Origin: Bacteroidales bacterium UBA3844
Lineage (GTDB): Bacteria > Bacteroidota > Bacteroidia > Bacteroidales > Paludibacteraceae
Reading direction: 5' to 3'
NCBI GenBank assembly: GCA_002392915.1
Contig: DGHQ01000060.1
Span: forward strand, 1 to 64,000
Length of the DNA stretch: 64,000 nt
Under the pieces are notes generated by a model, which saw only the letters and a program-made list of their open reading frames with translations, ran no database searches and had not been told where the DNA came from. This document shows positions 35,345 through 43,669 of the stretch, piece by piece. The stretch's first letter is position 1, and each line of letters begins with the position of its first letter. Both the position numbers and the translations under genes were made by a program.

Positions 35345-38300
35345 TTACGCTTTTACGACCTTGACATTTACCTTGTAATCATCAAAATCAAGCTCTGTTG
35401 CTCCACTGATTGAATCCACAAGTTTAACCTCATTTGCCAAAACCTGTGAAGCGATATACTGTGCGAAATGCTCAACAGCCACATTGATTTCTGCCTTCTT
35501 CTCAATCTCAACAATAATCTTGTCTGTGATCTCAAATCCTGAAGACTTACGGATGTTCTGGATTCTGTTGACAAACTCACGTGCGATACCCTCTTCCTTC
35601 AACTCATCTGTGATTGTGACATCTAGAGCAATTGTGATCTGGCCATTGTTGGCAACCAACCATCCTGGAATATCCTCTGAAAGGATCTCCACGTCACCCT
35701 TCTCCACAACTACAGACGCACCTGCGACATCAAGTGTATACTGTCCGTTCTTCTCCAACTCAGCGATCTGCTCCTGAGAGAACTCTGTAAGCATCTGAGC
35801 CACAGTCTTCATGTTCTTGCCACACTTAGGTCCAAGTTTCTTGAAATCTGGTTTGATTCTCTTAACAAGGATTCCAGAAGCATCTGTCACAAAGTTGATT
35901 GCCTTGACGTTAACTTCGTTCATAATCAAATCCTTCACGGCCTCTATGTTCTCCTGCTCATTATCAGAAAGAATAGGAACCATGATCTGAGTCAGTGGCT
36001 GACGCACCTTGATATTCTCTTTCTTACGAAGAGCCAGTGTCATTGAAGAGATATCCTGAGCAAGCTGCATTCTCTCCTCAAGTGTCTTGTTGATTAAATT
36101 TTCATCTGCCGACGGGAATTTAGCCAAGTGAACACTCTCACTCTTGTCTTTACCTGTTGCTGCGTTAAGATCAAGGAATACTCGGTCTGCGTAGAATGGT
36201 GAAATAGGAGCCATCAATCTCGACACTGTCTCAAGACATGTGTAAAGTGTCTGATATGCAGAAAGTTTATCCTTTGTCATCTCTCCACCCCAGAATCTCT
36301 TACGGCAAAGACGGACATACCAGTTAGACAAGTTATCACAAACGAATGTAGAGATTGCACGACCTGCCTTTGTTGGCTCGTAGTCTGAATATGCAGCGTC
36401 TACATCCTTCACCAATGTATTCAAAAGTGAGATAATCCAACGGTCGATCTCCTGACGCTCATTCATTGGAACTTCAGCCTGAGAATAATCAAATCCGTCT
36501 ACATTAGCATAAAGAGCAAAGAATGAATATGTATTGTAAAGAGTACCGAAGAACTTTCTTCTTACCTCGTCAACACCCTCTTCATCGAATCTTAGGTTAT
36601 CCCAAGGCGACGCGTTAGTGATCATATACCAACGAAGTGGGTCTGAACCGTATTTTTCGATAGCACCGAACGGATCAACAGCATTACCTAAACGCTTACT
36701 CATCTTGTTTCCGTTCTTGTCGAGTACAAGTCCGTTTGAGATAACAGCCTTAAATGCGACGCTGTCCTTCACCATTGTTGAGATTGCGTGAAGTGTGAAG
36801 AACCATCCACGTGTCTGGTCTACTCCCTCTGCGATGAAGTCAGCTGGGTAGAACTCACCGTTATCTACAACTTCCTTATTTTCAAATGGATAGTGCATCT
36901 GAGCGAATGGCATTGCACCTGAATCAAACCATACGTCGATAAGGTCAGTCTCTCTCTTCATCGGTTTGCCACTCTCGCTGACAAGGATAATATTGTCAAC
37001 ATATGGACGGTGAAGATCTATATTCTTAGGATCGTAATTCTCTTTTGAATAGTCGCCAACTTTGAAGTTAGGCCATGGATTAGACTTCATGAATCCTGCC
37101 TTGACTGACTTGTCTATCTCTGCCATCAACTCCTCAAGCGAACCGATACATTTCTCTTCAGCACCGTCTTCAGTTCTCCAAATAGGAAGAGGAGTTCCCC
37201 AATATCTTGAACGAGACAAATTCCAGTCGTTCAAATTCTCAAGCCACTTTCCAAAACGACCAGTACCTGTTGATTCTGGTTTCCAAAGGATAGTCTTGTT
37301 CAGCTCGATCATTCTCTCTCTTGCCGCAGTCGACTTGATAAACCAGCTATCTAGCGGATAGTAAAGCACTGGTTTGTCTGTTCTCCAACAGTGAGGATAA
37401 TTGTGGACATGTTTCTCTATCTTGAATGCCTTGTTTGTAGCCTTCATAAGCATACAGATTGAGACGTCGAGGCTCTCATCCTTGTCTGTCAAGTTCTTGT
37501 CGTATGCGTTCTTCACGAAACGGCCCTCGAACTGTTTATACTCTTCTACATTGATATGTGTCTTGACATATTCATCGTCAAGATCAGAAAGAAGGTAGAA
37601 TTTACCTGTCAAATCAACAGATGGACGAAGATTTCCGTTCTTGTCGATCAACTGAAGTGGCGGAATTCCTGCTGCTTTCGCCACTTTGGCATCGTCAGCA
37701 CCAAATGTAGGAGCGATATGTACGATACCAGTACCGTCTTCTGTTGTGACATAATCACCAGGAATCACACGGAATGCCTGATCAGCATTCTCAGGAGTGA
37801 TCCAAGGAAGAAGCTGCTCATACTTCATACCCACAAGGTCAGTACCCTTATATTCAGCTACAACCTTGAAAGGAACTAGTTTATCACCTGGCTTATAATC
37901 CTCAAATGCTATATCAGCAGCTTTTGGATTGAAATGAGCATTAAGCAATGCCTTAGCGCACACATAAGTTGCTGGCTCACCTGTGTATGGATTGAAACTC
38001 TGTACTGCCACATACTCAATTTTAGGACCTACACAAAGAGCTGTGTTGGAAGAAAGAGTCCAAGGAGTAGTCGTCCAAGCCAAGAAGTATGGAGTGCCAT
38101 GCTGAGTCATCTCTGGTTTAGGATCGATCATCTTAAACTGAGCGACTACAGTTGTATCCTTCACGTCGCGATAACAACCGGGCTGGTTCAACTCGTGAGA
38201 AGAAAGGCCGGTACCTGCTGCTGGCGAGTATGGCTGGATTGTGTATCCTTTGTAAAGGTAGCCCTTCTTGTAAAGGTCTTTCAAAAGATACCATAGAGTT

Positions 38301-38776
38301 TCAATATACTTGTTGTCGTATGTGATGTATGGGTTTTCGAGATCCACCCAATACCCCATCTTATGAGTAAGGTCTGTCCACTCTTTTGTGAACTTCATCA
38401 CATTTGTACGACAAGCCTTATTGTAGTCATCCACTGAGATTTTCTTGCCAATATCTTCCTTTGTGATGCCAAGCTCTTTCTCTACACCAAGTTCCACAGG
38501 AAGTCCGTGAGTATCCCATCCAGCCTTACGCTTTACATGGAATCCCTTCATAGTCTTGTATCTGCAGAAAATATCCTTGATTGAACGTGCCATTACGTGG
38601 TGAATACCTGGCATACCGTTTGCTGAAGGTGGACCTTCAAAAAACACGAAAGTTGGATTGCCCTCTCTCTCAGAGATACTCTTATGGAAAAGGTCTTTAG
38701 CATCCCAATCCTTTAGCACCTCCTTGTTTACATCCGAGAGGTTAAAATTCGAATACTCAGTAAATTTCTTACCCAT
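35345..38776 (-). CDS. ileS: Isoleucyl-tRNA synthetase (long form)
   Basis: A 1143-residue class Ia synthetase charging tRNA-Ile. The catalytic region has PSANGMPGIHHVMAR, in which the HIGH motif is written GIHH, and GNKMSKRLGN as KMSKS motif. An inserted CP1 editing domain contains FFLAWTTTPWTLSSNTAL-type residues near 230-250 (LAWTTTPWTLSSNTA). The anticodon-binding domain (about 780-950) and a C-terminal extension follow. The length and the GIHH motif fit the type 2, eukaryote-like IleS usual in Bacteroidota, a class often insensitive to mupirocin; that phenotype is not tested here. Confidence 0.96.
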   Translation of the reverse strand: MGKKFTEYSNFNLSDVNKEVLKDWDAKDLFHKSISEREGNPTFVFFEGPPSANGMPGIHHVMARSIKDIFCRYKTMKGFHVKRKAGWDTHGLPVELGVEKELGITKEDIGKKISVDDYNKACRTNVMKFTKEWTDLTHKMGYWVDLENPYITYDNKYIETLWYLLKDLYKKGYLYKGYTIQPYSPAAGTGLSSHELNQPGCYRDVKDTTVVAQFKMIDPKPEMTQHGTPYFLAWTTTPWTLSSNTALCVGPKIEYVAVQSFNPYTGEPATYVCAKALLNAHFNPKAADIAFEDYKPGDKLVPFKVVAEYKGTDLVGMKYEQLLPWITPENADQAFRVIPGDYVTTEDGTGIVHIAPTFGADDAKVAKAAGIPPLQLIDKNGNLRPSVDLTGKFYLLSDLDDEYVKTHINVEEYKQFEGRFVKNAYDKNLTDKDESLDVSICMLMKATNKAFKIEKHVHNYPHCWRTDKPVLYYPLDSWFIKSTAARERMIELNKTILWKPESTGTGRFGKWLENLNDWNLSRSRYWGTPLPIWRTEDGAEEKCIGSLEELMAEIDKSVKAGFMKSNPWPNFKVGDYSKENYDPKNIDLHRPYVDNIILVSESGKPMKRETDLIDVWFDSGAMPFAQMHYPFENKEVVDNGEFYPADFIAEGVDQTRGWFFTLHAISTMVKDSVAFKAVISNGLVLDKNGNKMSKRLGNAVDPFGAIEKYGSDPLRWYMITNASPWDNLRFDEEGVDEVRRKFFGTLYNTYSFFALYANVDGFDYSQAEVPMNERQEIDRWIISLLNTLVKDVDAAYSDYEPTKAGRAISTFVCDNLSNWYVRLCRKRFWGGEMTKDKLSAYQTLYTCLETVSRLMAPISPFYADRVFLDLNAATGKDKSESVHLAKFPSADENLINKTLEERMQLAQDISSMTLALRKKENIKVRQPLTQIMVPILSDNEQENIEAVKDLIMNEVNVKAINFVTDASGILVKRIKPDFKKLGPKCGKNMKTVAQMLTEFSQEQIAELEKNGQYTLDVAGASVVVEKGDVEILSEDIPGWLVANNGQITIALDVTITDELKEEGIAREFVNRIQNIRKSSGFEITDKIIVEIEKKAEINVAVEHFAQYIASQVLANEVKLVDSISGATELDFDDYKVNVKVVKA

Positions 38777-38956
38777 TATTTAAAATGTATTTCTTATTTT
38801 CATGAAAATCTGCCCAACATCAACCTGATAGGCATCGCAAAATTACAAAAAAAATGTATTGTACAGCATTTATATTCGCTAAAAAGTAAATAAAGTCGTA
38901 TCTTCGCAGTATATAAAGTCCAAAATAAGACTCATACATTGTAGAGCATTGAATTT

Positions 38957-39030
38957 TGAGGATTGTTAAGGGCTGAACGCCTTAACCCCTTTCTCCTACG
39001 CGAGCTCGTAGGGCAAACGATAAAAAAGAA
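38957..39030 (-). repeat. Dispersed repeat copy (minus orientation)
   Basis: Read on the minus strand it contains GTTAAGGCGTTCAGCCCTTA and ACAATCCTC, matching the copies at 59301, 59561, 62367 and 63241. It lies in the 299-bp gap between the divergent ileS and trmD genes, which shows nothing else I recognise. Confidence 0.65.
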
Positions 39031-39075
39031 GTTGGGTTAGGCTACATGTATCAATTGCCATAATAGTTCAATAAA

Positions 39076-39753
39076 ATGAGAATAGATATTTTGTCGTGCG
39101 TGCCAGAGCTTCTTGAAAGTCCGTTGCAGCATTCGATTATAAAGAGGGCGAGAGAAAAGGGTTTGGTGGATATCCAAATCCACAATATCCGTGACTATAC
39201 GCTCAACAAGCATCTGAAGGTCGACGACGAGGCTTACGGATACTCTGCTGGTATGGTGATGCAGATCGAGCCAATCGACAGACTTATCACACATCTTAAA
39301 GAGCAGAGAGAATATGACGAGGTGATATACACCAGTCCCGACGGTGAGACGTTCAACCAGAAGATTGCCAACGAGTTGTCGCTCTACAACAACATCATAA
39401 TCCTTTGCGGACACTACAAGGGCATCGACCACCGTATACGCGAGCATCTCATCACACGTGAGATTTCAGTCGGTGATTTCGTATTGACGGGAGGTGAACT
39501 CGCGTCGCTGATCATGACAGATGCTGTTGTCCGTCTGCTTCCAGGAGCAATGAGTGATTTGGAGAGTGCTTTGACAGACTGTTTCCAGGATGACCTCTTG
39601 GCTCCACCTGTCTACACACGTCCTGCGGAATATAAAGGATGGAAGGTGCCTGACATCCTTTTGTCTGGAAATGAAAAACTGATCCGTGAATGGGAATACG
39701 AGCAGAGTCTGGAAAGGACAAAAAAACTAAGACCAGATCTTTTGAAAGAATAA
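39076..39753 (+). CDS. trmD: tRNA (guanine-37-N1)-methyltransferase
   Basis: A 225-residue SPOUT methyltransferase that makes m1G37 in tRNA with SAM, preventing +1 frameshifts. Recognisable parts are MRIDILSCVPELLESPLQHS, IHNIRDYTLNKHLKVDDEAYG, the SAM-knot ILCGHYKGIDHRI, and EISVGDFVLTGGELASLIM. The length is standard. Unlike many bacteria, it is not in an rpsP-rimM-rplS operon. An imperfect GTAGAGACG-type hairpin (39762-39787) follows the stop. Confidence 0.95.
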   Translation: MRIDILSCVPELLESPLQHSIIKRAREKGLVDIQIHNIRDYTLNKHLKVDDEAYGYSAGMVMQIEPIDRLITHLKEQREYDEVIYTSPDGETFNQKIANELSLYNNIIILCGHYKGIDHRIREHLITREISVGDFVLTGGELASLIMTDAVVRLLPGAMSDLESALTDCFQDDLLAPPVYTRPAEYKGWKVPDILLSGNEKLIREWEYEQSLERTKKLRPDLLKE

Positions 39754-39761
39754 ACATATCG

Positions 39762-39787
39762 GTAGAGACGGGGCTCTCCCAGTCTTT
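39762..39787 (+). terminator. Weak hairpin after trmD
   Basis: GTAGAGACGGGG and CTCCCAGTCTTTAC form an imperfect stem directly after the trmD stop. It shares outer sequence with the murF-alr terminator, but the core contains a mismatch and there is no clean T-run. Confidence 0.35.
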
Positions 39788-39817
39788 ACAAATTTTATTC
39801 TATCTCATTATCCTATT

Positions 39818-40029
39818 ATGTCGGCCAATAAAACTACTATCAAAAAGTGGATAAAGAGAATAGCGATCATATTCACAATCTGCCTATTCATAATTTGTAT
39901 ACTCATTATCATTGGTATAATAGGATTTTTTGTATATGCGGTGATGGAGCGTTAATGTTAGATACTCATTTGTAGTCGAAGGAAAATCCAACTACATATA
40001 AATGAAGATAATTGTCAAAATCAAAAATC
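39818..40029 (+). pseudogene. Truncated duplicate of the following gene
   Basis: The first part reads MSANKTTIKKWIKRIAII and stops after 45 codons (39818-39955), closely matching the N-terminus of the next gene (MNKTTIKKWIKRLAIL). At 39943 the homology jumps: ATGGAGCGTTAATGTTAGAT and the following 75 bp match positions from about 40295 of the intact gene, in another reading frame. So it is a copy of that gene carrying an internal deletion of about 150 bp that shifts the frame. The remaining 45-residue peptide is one membrane helix and could still be made. Confidence 0.8.
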
Positions 40030-40044
40030 TAATTATTCTTCGTC

Positions 40045-40515
40045 ATGAATAAAACTACTATCAAGAAGTGGATAAAGAGATTAGCGATTCTATCTGCATT
40101 CTGCCTATTTATTTTCATTTGTCTAACAGGGCTTATTATACATGCGTTAGACGAAGGATGTAGTCAGATACCTGAAAAACCTGCAAACATACCTCAATCT
40201 GCTGTTTGGACGGGAGAGTGTGAGACAGGACATTGGGTAAATCTTGTTGAAATCCATGACGGTAAATATCATTTTATGCTTTATGATGTCTCGAATGGAG
40301 CGTTAATGTTAGATGCAGACTTCGTTTTCGAGGGAAAATCCAACTGCATTATAAATGAAGATAATTGGCAAAATCAAATACTTAGTTATAAAGTGGAAGC
40401 CGATTGGATAAATATAAATGGAGGAAAACTAAAACTTGTATTACCTGCATACGGAGGAGAATACTGGGATAAAGACAAGGGAGCCTTCATTTGGGATAAC
40501 GACAAGATTGAATAA
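40045..40515 (+). CDS. Small membrane-anchored hypothetical protein
   Basis: A 156-residue protein with a basic cytoplasmic N-terminus (NKTTIKKWIKRL), one membrane helix (AILSAFCLFIFICLTGLII) and a soluble, probably periplasmic beta-rich domain (ESVWTGECETG-like start: VWTGECETGHWVNLVEI, then YHFMLYDVSNGALMLDADFV). I do not recognise a family. It is preceded by its own deleted duplicate and followed, 82 bp on, by the kinase-like gene. The patch has no core-genome neighbours inside it, suggesting an acquired segment. Confidence 0.65.
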   Translation: MNKTTIKKWIKRLAILSAFCLFIFICLTGLIIHALDEGCSQIPEKPANIPQSAVWTGECETGHWVNLVEIHDGKYHFMLYDVSNGALMLDADFVFEGKSNCIINEDNWQNQILSYKVEADWININGGKLKLVLPAYGGEYWDKDKGAFIWDNDKIE

Positions 40516-40597
40516 CAGGTAGGTACGGACATAAGTGTGGAAATATTATCACCAGACTGTATCAAGATAAGGCATTAATAATTAAAAATCAACTATC

Positions 40598-41404
40598 ATG
40601 AGCAATGGAACAAGACTTGAGCAAAATAATAATGAGTCAAACCAACATGTCGGTGGAGACCTTTATCAAAACCTATCCAGAAGAGAAATGGCAGATCTTG
40701 ACAGAGGCGACATACGAGTGCTTGAAAAAGAGGTTCACGATCAACCGTATGGAGATTCAGAGAATGTCCAGACTACTCTTGAGCAAACCAGAGCGGAGCA
40801 GGTAGAGACGAAAAGATTGTTTGATATAGCCAAAGAAAATGGTCTGTTTATCGACAGAGAGACAATCGATAAGTTTGGCGACAAACTTTGCACCAAGACT
40901 GGCGAATGCGAGATTTTCTACAATGAAAAAGAATCTCTTATTTATAAGGTGAAGGATCCGTTTGCCAAATGGGTGATCAAGGAGCTCCACGCTGAAGATG
41001 CCATCTATGAGCATATTGTCCATAATCTTCTGTTTCCTAACACTAGTTATAAATTTATCGGTATTGCAGAAGACGAAGGTAATCTTCGAATCGTGTTGAC
41101 GCAGCCATTTATATCGTCTACCAATGCCCACCCTACAGACGATGAGATCATTTGTCATCTGAAGACGTTGGGATTAGAACCAGACGGTCCTTACTTCTAT
41201 GGCAACGAATATGTCACTGTCACAGACATCGGTACTGCCAGCGATAATGTGTTGAAAGGAGACGACGGAGAACTATACTTCATTGACCCAATCATCAAAC
41301 TGAAGAAGCCAGCAAAAGAAGTCATAGAATTTCTGATAAACTTCACACCAAAAGATGAACCATTGCCTTGGTGGAAATCATTGCTGAAACGTTTCTCTCG
41401 TTGA
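40598..41404 (+). CDS. Kinase-like protein of the polyvalent-protein type
   Basis: A 268-residue protein. The first about 90 residues are polar and helical (LDRGDIRVLEKEVHDQP). Residues about 100-250 resemble the Ser/Thr/Tyr kinase domain found in phage and conjugative-element polyvalent proteins: IYKVKDPFAKW (lysine-bearing strand), ILFNT-like LLFPNTSYKFIGIAED, LRIVLTQPFISS, and the C-terminal VTDIGTASDNVLKGDDG then LYFIDPIIKLK (metal-binding Asp). As a stand-alone gene it is likely a leftover from a mobile element. Kinase activity is not demonstrated by sequence alone. Confidence 0.65.
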   Translation: MSNGTRLEQNNNESNQHVGGDLYQNLSRREMADLDRGDIRVLEKEVHDQPYGDSENVQTTLEQTRAEQVETKRLFDIAKENGLFIDRETIDKFGDKLCTKTGECEIFYNEKESLIYKVKDPFAKWVIKELHAEDAIYEHIVHNLLFPNTSYKFIGIAEDEGNLRIVLTQPFISSTNAHPTDDEIICHLKTLGLEPDGPYFYGNEYVTVTDIGTASDNVLKGDDGELYFIDPIIKLKKPAKEVIEFLINFTPKDEPLPWWKSLLKRFSR

Positions 41405-41517
41405 CTATACAAAAAAAAGCAATCAAAACAACATAAAAATAAAAACAGCTGTTTCTAAAATTAGAGTCAGCCTATTTCCTCAGGTTTTATTCCGCCACAT
41501 AACTCAATTCTACTCTC

Positions 41518-41786
41518 ATGAAAAAATTCAAAACTGCCCTGTTATATTTTACATTGATAGCATTGACTCTAAATCTCATTGCTTTACATGTATATTCCAT
41601 GTTGGATTTTGAATACGCTTTCTTACTAATCTCTGCTGTCATCGCTATACTTTATTTCCTGATATACAAACTTTACATAAACGCACAGAAGAATCAGACC
41701 CGCTGTTAAATTCACTAGGATTACTTATAATAGCTTGGATAATCAGTTTCATGACAATTTTACTCGTACTCTGTCTGTTTGCTTAA
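41518..41786 (+). pseudogene. Small membrane protein gene, apparently frameshifted
   Basis: The first frame encodes 63 residues with two helices (ALLYFTLIALTLNLIALHVY, then FLLISAVIAILYFLIYKLY) and stops at 41709. The next frame is open through the stop and continues DPLLNSLGLLIIAWIISF and MTILLVLCLFA to a stop at 41784-41786, a coherent third and possibly fourth helix. This looks like a three-helix gene of about 88 codons broken by an indel near 41665-41700. Alternatively the 63-residue protein is complete and the extra hydrophobic frame is chance. Confidence 0.55.
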
Positions 41787-41829
41787 AACATCTCGCCTTT
41801 CGTCCTTCGCCTTTCGCCAAACAAAAAAA

Positions 41830-41878
41830 GCGGAACACTAATATAATTTAGCATTCCGCATTTATAATTTATAATTCA
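41830..41878 (-). terminator. Hairpin element at the stop of the AspT-type transporter
   Basis: On the minus strand GCGGAA and TTCCGC (41859-41854 and 41835-41830) pair around an AT-rich partly complementary middle and are followed by TTTTTTT. The adjoining GCATTTATAATTTATAATTC is the dispersed stop-codon element; it abuts the transporter stop exactly. Confidence 0.65.
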
Positions 41879-43531
41879 TTATAACGCCATCAACACTAGG
41901 AATTGAGCGCTCATCACTCGCAAGAACATTGTCAATGGATAGACGGTAGCATACGAAAGTGACGCCTTACCTGTCGCATCAGCTGTGTTGGAGAATGCCA
42001 ACGCAGGAGGATTCGTTGTCGATCCACTTGCAAATCCCATCAGTTGAGCCGCATTCAGCTTCAAAACAAATCGTCCAATCAAAAGAATTATTATCATTGG
42101 CACCATCGTGATGAAAATTCCATAAATGAACCACGACAAGCCGACTTCCTGGAATGTAGATACAAAACTCTTTCCTGCTCCCAAACCAACGGCTGCCAAG
42201 AACAACATGATTCCAATCTCCTGAAGCATCTTCTTAACTGAGAATCTTGTGTATGTGACCAAATTGAACTTGATTCCAAACTTTGCGATCAAGATCGACA
42301 CAATTAGCGGTCCACCTGCCAATCCAAGCTTCACCGGCTGTGGAATTCCAGGAATATCAAATGGAATTGAACCTAACAGCACACCAAGTGTGATTCCCAA
42401 GAATACCTGGATCAAATGTGGATGGTCGAGCTGCGTGTTTGAGTTTCCTACAAATAATCCGAGTTTATTTACAGATGTCTCGTCACCCACCGCAATAATA
42501 GAGTCTCCAACCTGAAGCTGCAATGTTGGGCTTGGCACAAGGTCAATACCAGTACGGATGACGCGAGAAATGTTGACTCCGAAAATCTCCTGAATCTTTA
42601 GCTGAGCGAATGTCTTACCATTCATTTCCGACTTTGTCACCACAAGTCTCTTGCTTACCAACTGACCTCCATCCAACTTGTCCCAAAGAGCCATATCCAT
42701 CTCCAGACGAGTTCCTACACAGACCTTTACAGCCTCACTATCGTTCTGGTTTGAGATCACATACATCTTATCGTTGAACGAAAGGACTGTATCGTCGTTT
42801 GGAACTTTCACCTCGTCGACTGCAGCTTTATGAAGACGAGTGACAACAAAGTTTTTTCCGATTGTCTGCTTCAACTTTCCAAGTGTCATTCCGTCGATAG
42901 CCTTGTTTGTGATCTGCACAGTGTAAATCTCGACACTGCTCTTATCTTGCTCCTCTGTCTGATCATGAGTCTCCTTACCCCAAAGGAAATTAACCACTGC
43001 AAGAATAATAATGATTCCCACAACACCCATAGGATAAGCTATCGCGTAACCAGCAGCAAGGAAATCACTTGCATTGCCAGTCGCATCCGAATATGCCTGT
43101 TGAGCGGCTCCCAGACCTGGCGTGTTTGTTACGGCTCCGGAAAGGATACCAACCATATTCTTCAAGTCTTCTCCTGTGACGCAGTATATAACATAGGCTA
43201 CCATAACGTTAAGGAAAACTAATCCTACTGCCATAAGATTCAAATTGATTCCTCCACTACGAAATGTTGAGAAAAAGCTTGGCCCTACCTGCATGCCAAT
43301 TGAGTACACAAACAGAATAAGTCCAAATTCTTTGACAAAGTGCAATATATGAGGATCTATCTGATAGAAATTTCCTACGAAGATTCCGACAAACAATATC
43401 CATGTGACGCCAAGAGTAAAACCTTTCACTTTGAAATTACCGATTGCCAAACCAGCAACGATAGTGAATGAAAGCAGCAGCAAAGAGTATGCTACCGAAC
43501 CACTTGAAAGTAATTTGAAAAACCACTCCAT
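41879..43531 (-). CDS. AspT/YidE-type putative transporter
   Basis: A 550-residue integral membrane protein of the aspartate-alanine exchanger (AAE) family. It has two membrane halves, each about five helices with the family's duplicated YidE/YbjL domain (SFFSTFRSGGINLNL, and SFVSTFQEVGLSWFIYG), separated by two cytoplasmic TrkA-C-type domains (residues about 200-370, with TRLHKAAVDEVKVPNDDTV and QVGDSIIAVGDE). AspT relatives exchange amino acids or dicarboxylates; the substrate here is unknown. It is a single gene with its own promoter (43566-43599) and terminator. Confidence 0.88.
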   Translation of the reverse strand: MEWFFKLLSSGSVAYSLLLLSFTIVAGLAIGNFKVKGFTLGVTWILFVGIFVGNFYQIDPHILHFVKEFGLILFVYSIGMQVGPSFFSTFRSGGINLNLMAVGLVFLNVMVAYVIYCVTGEDLKNMVGILSGAVTNTPGLGAAQQAYSDATGNASDFLAAGYAIAYPMGVVGIIIILAVVNFLWGKETHDQTEEQDKSSVEIYTVQITNKAIDGMTLGKLKQTIGKNFVVTRLHKAAVDEVKVPNDDTVLSFNDKMYVISNQNDSEAVKVCVGTRLEMDMALWDKLDGGQLVSKRLVVTKSEMNGKTFAQLKIQEIFGVNISRVIRTGIDLVPSPTLQLQVGDSIIAVGDETSVNKLGLFVGNSNTQLDHPHLIQVFLGITLGVLLGSIPFDIPGIPQPVKLGLAGGPLIVSILIAKFGIKFNLVTYTRFSVKKMLQEIGIMLFLAAVGLGAGKSFVSTFQEVGLSWFIYGIFITMVPMIIILLIGRFVLKLNAAQLMGFASGSTTNPPALAFSNTADATGKASLSYATVYPLTMFLRVMSAQFLVLMAL

Positions 43532-43565
43532 ATCGTGAATTATTAACTTATTTATTTCCTTTCTG

Positions 43566-43599
43566 CAAATATAGAAATTTTAATTTGTATGTTATACAA
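43566..43599 (-). promoter_or_regulatory. Promoter of the AspT-type transporter
   Basis: On the minus strand TATATTTG (43573-43566) fits the -7 element, with TTG (43599-43597) 23 bp upstream. The leader to the start at 43531 is about 30 nt. Confidence 0.5.
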
Positions 43600-43669
43600 C
43601 ATATCAAGAAAAAATTCAAAATTAGAAATGACAAATGCCAAATGAAATGGATAAATCCTCGATTTGCGG

